Positions 60,308 to 64,000 of a stretch of DNA of 64,000 nucleotides are shown here, piece by piece; position 1 is the first letter of the stretch; each line of letters starts with the position of its first letter. Source of the stretch: Parasponia andersonii (Eukaryota; Streptophyta; Magnoliopsida; Rosales; Cannabaceae); the NCBI GenBank assembly GCA_002914805.1, contig JXTB01000021.1, positions 1,038,555 through 1,102,554 of the forward strand, read 5' to 3'. Made by a program: the position numbers and the translations under genes. The notes under the pieces are model-generated. The model did not search any database. It saw only the letters and a program-made list of their open reading frames with translations, and was not told the DNA's origin.

Positions 60308-61083
60308 AAAAAAATATCTACAACATTTATTTGCCGTAATGGAAAGAGTTATCTGTCAATTTATCTTTTAGTTGTGAATTTATAATTTAATGATATAGCA
60401 TTTTGGAAAGAGACTTAAGACAACTAATTTTAGTCCATCATGTAACAAGTTTACTATATCCTGTAACTTTGTTTATTTAAAATAGGAATTCCTTTCATTG
60501 ATCAAATAAGTGGATTACGAAAACTAATCAATATAAGAATCGAGTAGTAAAATACTCATAACAGTGAACAAATAATCATGAAGTATTGAATTCTAATAAA
60601 GATACAAAAGAAAATATATAACTCAATGTAGAGTAGAACTAGAGTTATATAAAATATCCCTATTTACTCTCTAAATCACCCTTCGCAAATAGAGTTGCAT
60701 TTTCCGATTAATATCATGACAAATCTCTTGTAGAAATCATTTTTCAACATGATATATTCTCATAGATCTAGATCTCAAAAATTTAGATTTAGACATAAAC
60801 CATACAGAATTAGATACAACTAATAAAAATTAATAAAACACACACAAATTTGAAATTCGGTGAAACAAAATACCTAAAATTCTAGATCTAAATACAATGC
60901 CATTACACATAGAGAAGGATTATTAAAAATAAAAATAAAAGAACAAATCCTACTGAAAAAAAGAAATCATAGGATCTCCCATGTCGATGAAATGGATGGA
61001 AATCTATAAAGGTATAAGTTAGAGAGGAGAAAGAGAGAATTGTCCAAGAGGAGTGACTAGGATTTGATTAGTATACTTATCAC
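60308..61083. other. AT-rich intergenic stretch
   Basis: No gene, repeat or terminus could be supported. Confidence 0.4.
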
Positions 61084-61416
61084 GACAACTAAGCAAAATA
61101 CACATTATCTAAAGTATGTTTCAGGAAATACATCATTTTCAGTAGTTTTTGAGTGAATACCCCTTTTTAAGTTTGATTTTATTATAAAGATAAGAATGCT
61201 TCTAATATTTAGCCTATAAAGGGTCTAGATCAAACTAGACAGGAGAGTCAAATTGTCAGATATTTTGTAATAGCTCAATATCCATAATTTGTTTTTGGTC
61301 AGTTAAGTTCTTTTGCATCTCTTTTTTTTTAAATAGGTGTATTTACTTAAAAAATATTAGGAAAGATGTATTTTCAAAAATTAATTATAAAAGGGATGTA
61401 TTTTATCTAATTTCTC
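61084..61416. mobile_element. MITE with spaced AAATACA terminal motifs, copy 1
   Basis: Flanked by TATCAC (61078-61083 and 61417-61422). Three copies of an AAATACA(C/T)C-like motif spaced ~30 bp apart occur at the left end (about 61097, 61126, 61155). Three inverted copies at the same spacing occur at the right end (about 61336, 61365, 61395). No coding capacity. Confidence 0.5.
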
Positions 61417-61468
61417 TATCACGCACATACAAATATATATGTATATATATTTTACATATATACATTAG

Positions 61469-62039
61469 GAAAATTACGTGAATTACACTCTTTTAAAAAT
61501 GAGTTTTAGAAAATACACCCCTTTCAATAGTAATTAGATGAAATACATCGCTTTTAAAAAAAATAGAGGTATAAAAAGACTTATATACCTTTAAGTCCAG
61601 AGTGCTAGACAAGGACATTGAGAGTTAGACAAGGGCATTGAAAGCTAGATAAGGTACCTAGAAACTTGATAAAAAAAAAATATTTGAGTATTTAGCAATG
61701 GACAGAGTATTGAGAGTGCTAAACATGATATTGAACTGCTCTAGACAGGATGACGAGCGGTACTACACGAAATATTTAGCAACTCGAAAGAAAAAAAATT
61801 GAGTCTTATACTAGAAAATAATCTCTAGAGCACAAGGCATCGAGAAGTACTAGACAAAGTCTAGCAACTCGATCTCTATTGTGCAGTTGGAATATAGACC
61901 CTTGATAAAATGAGTGTTAGGTTTATTTTTATATTTAAAATAATTTAAAACTAAAAAAAGCGTATTCACCAAAACAAATTATAAGAAGGGGTGTATTTTC
62001 TAAAATATAGTATGACAAAAGTATATTTTACAAAGAACC
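61469..62039. mobile_element. MITE with spaced AAATACA terminal motifs, copy 2
   Basis: Flanked by a perfect 12-bp direct repeat TATATACATTAG (61457-61468 and 62040-62051). Both ends start GG in inverted orientation. The left end carries AATTACAC, AAAATACACCCC and GAAATACATCGC at ~30-bp spacing; the right end carries the inverted equivalents. The TSD length would fit a Mutator-like origin, extended by chance matches. Confidence 0.6.
61598..61665. repeat. ~21-bp tandem repeat inside MITE copy 2
   Basis: Successive units read GCTAGACAAGGACATTGAGA, then a TTAGACAAGGGCATTGAAAG-like unit and a CTAGATAAGGTACCTAGAAA-like unit. Related words recur further on (61690-61870). Confidence 0.55.
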
Positions 62040-62051
62040 TATATACATTAG

Positions 62052-62975
62052 TATAAATACTAATACAAAAAATAGTCCTTTTTTCAATTTCATTTTAAGA
62101 AATGACCTTTTTTTTTTTTTATCTCTTTGCTAAATGTCCAATTTTTGATTTCCATTTCTTTTGCTGAAAGACCTTTTATTAGTATATTGATTTAATGTAT
62201 CCGAGTATATCATAATTTTATATTAATATACTATATACTAAAACTAATAAACTAGCGATTTTGTTACTAAAATCGATATACTTGGTTATTTTACTATGGT
62301 GTCTAAAATGAGAATTTATTGAAGAAGGGCCAAATCTCAAGGCAAGAATTTAGTCCCTTAATGTACGGACAACCCATTTTACTAGTAGACAAATATTTCA
62401 AAAAATATGAAAGCAACTTTTAAGGATAAAATTGTAAATCAAACAAATAAAATAATCAAAAAAGGTAAAATAAATGAGTGAGATGATAATTTATTAACAA
62501 ATTTGAAGGACTTTTTGGTACTTTCATAACATTTTTTGGAAACTCGGAATGATTTTTTGGCCGCCAAAAAAAATCTAAATTGATGTAGTTTTAACTTTAT
62601 ACTATCGTTTTTCTCTATTTTTCAAGGAAATATTCTTTTTTATTTGAACAAACTTATTCCAGATACCATAAACATTTACTTATTTTTAATAACCTAGAGC
62701 TACAATTCAAGCAATTATTTGATTTAAAATTATAATGCTTTACTTATTTTTAAAAAAGATACAATTTTTTCGTTGGATAAAAATTTTGTATATAAAAATT
62801 ATGCAGTGTAACTAGTTAAACTTTCATGTATATGATAAAATAATTTAATATGTAATATCATGTATATATTACCAAGCAACAAATAATTCAAATATATATT
62901 GTTCAGGCAAGATATTAAAATAAAAAAATTTCAGTTACATGAAAATGTAGCATAACATATTATCATAAAGTCAAA
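62052..62975. other. AT-rich intergenic stretch
   Basis: No gene recognised. Confidence 0.4.
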
Positions 62976-63628
62976 TAGAGATGTAAAATGGGTTGGGGCG
63001 GGACGGGCCACATTTGATAAGCTTATACGGACTTTGTACTATGCTTAAGGCCAACATGACACTTATTCTTATTAAAGGGCCTAGCATGGCCCACAGACCC
63101 AGATCATATTTTGTGCAGGCCTGAGTAGGCTTCATCTAAGTGGGTTGTGCCTGTACGAGCTGAATTTTGGTCATAGTATGAGTCTAATTTTATTATTATT
63201 CTATGCCTCAAAATATCAAATATGGGCCTAAAACTCATTCATATTCTATTAAAATTTGAATAAATTGAAATAAACAAAAATAAGTAAATAAATAACATTA
63301 AAAACATATAAATGAAAATATTTAATTATGATTTGTTTAAATTTTAATTAAGAAATATATTTAAAATTATATATAAAATGGCTAAATGTGGGCCTAATAT
63401 GGGCCGATAGAAATGTGGATCGGGCCAAGCTCATGGGCCTATGATTGAGGTATGGCCCGGCCCCTACTATATATAATGGGCCGATCTAGACCTACATTGC
63501 ACAGCCCCTACTATATATAATGGGCCATCCCCAAACCCACATAATATGGGTTTAGGCCGGGCTAGTACTGTGCTTTTTTTTTGGAATGTGGATTAGCCCA
63601 CAAAGACTAGCCCATATTGACATCTCTA
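62976..63628. mobile_element. hAT-like MITE
   Basis: The ends are inverted: TAGAGATGTAAAATGGG at the left and, inverted, TAGAGATGTCAATATGGG at the right. They are flanked by AAGTCAAA (62968-62975) and AAGTCAAG (63629-63636), an 8-bp duplication with one mismatch. The TAGAGATGTCAA...GGGCC terminus and 8-bp TSD are hAT features. The subterminal regions are rich in GGGCC. A 22-bp segment with CCCCTACTATATATAATGGG is duplicated at about 63460 and 63506. Confidence 0.75.
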
Positions 63629-63636
63629 AAGTCAAG

Positions 63637-64000
63637 TTAAACTAGAATTTGTCAATTTTTCATTAATTTCACATTTATTTAGCACTAGGTGTGCATAATT
63701 TTAGATAGTTGTGTGATATAGTACTTAGTAAAACACTATTACATAGTATTAGCACATGCTTATTAGACTATAATTGGTTTCTTTTTCATTAATTAGTGAC
63801 ATTTTATATTAAATTATTTTTGCTAAGCATAATTTAATGAAGTAGTAGACTATTTAAATGATATAAGGTTTCTTAGTGTCGCATGCTTAAATGAGAATAA
63901 ATTTAATTCAATTCATATTAATTAACAAAATATTAACATTATTATAATATAGAAAATATTTGTTAATAGTATTTAGTATATCACTATCAAATCATATTAA
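63637..64000. other. AT-rich intergenic stretch to window end
   Basis: Nothing recognised. Confidence 0.4.

Noticed and set aside
1..64000. CRISPR arrays, bacterial operons, viral insertions
   Set aside because: No regularly spaced unique-spacer repeats, no prokaryotic gene order; all pol genes belong to plant LTR or LINE lineages, not to pararetroviruses (no movement or coat protein motifs).

Overview
The window is nuclear DNA from a flowering plant, almost certainly a eudicot. It is strongly AT-rich, has small-intron plant genes, and is packed with plant transposon lineages (Athila and Tat Ty3/gypsy LTR elements, an L1-type LINE, a tRNA-like SINE, Tourist-like and hAT-like MITEs, and Ulp1-protease remnants of DNA transposons). 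The species cannot be named from the sequence. Nothing bacterial, no CRISPR array and no functional tRNA or rRNA gene was seen.

Two host genes can be supported. The first is an intronless XRCC3-type RAD51 paralogue on the + strand (24507-25388). The second is a 16-exon gene on the - strand (CDS 36992-41559) for a coiled-coil protein of the SSX2IP/ADIP/Msd1 family. From memory, the Arabidopsis counterparts of both lie close together on chromosome 5 (At5g57450 and At5g57410), so the pair looks like conserved microsynteny that survived heavy transposon invasion.

Layout. 1-2245: 3' part of an L1-like LINE. 2245-8860: decayed DNA-transposon territory, with a palindromic GGCGCC-rich array, Ulp1-like coding remnants and a ~2 kb later insertion. 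9403-9911: a short poly(A) retroposon. 11077-24387: a degenerate Tat-lineage retrotransposon (+ strand) with an antisense extra ORF; its gag is split by a 2.86 kb LTR-like insertion, and its 3' LTR ends only 119 bp before the XRCC3 start codon. 24507-25388: XRCC3. 26520-28800: another Ulp1-like remnant and intergenic sequence. 30940-34220: repeats, a candidate solo LTR and a second copy of the poly(A) retroposon. 36011-36471: a Tourist-like MITE. 36992-41559: the SSX2IP/Msd1-like gene, with a SINE inserted in one intron. 42458-59348: a minus-strand Tat element whose RNase H domain is split by an Athila-lineage element (45266-54660). 59815-63628: a cluster of MITEs.

All retroelement coding regions are broken by stops and frameshifts, and many stops look like C-to-T changes at CAG/CAA codons. 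I see no clearly new biochemical system. The most notable items are the retrotransposon against the XRCC3 5' end, the antisense ORF with its own TATA box, a ~0.5 kb poly(A) retroposon family, a MITE family with spaced terminal motifs, and a GC-AG intron plus SINE insertion in the Msd1-like gene.
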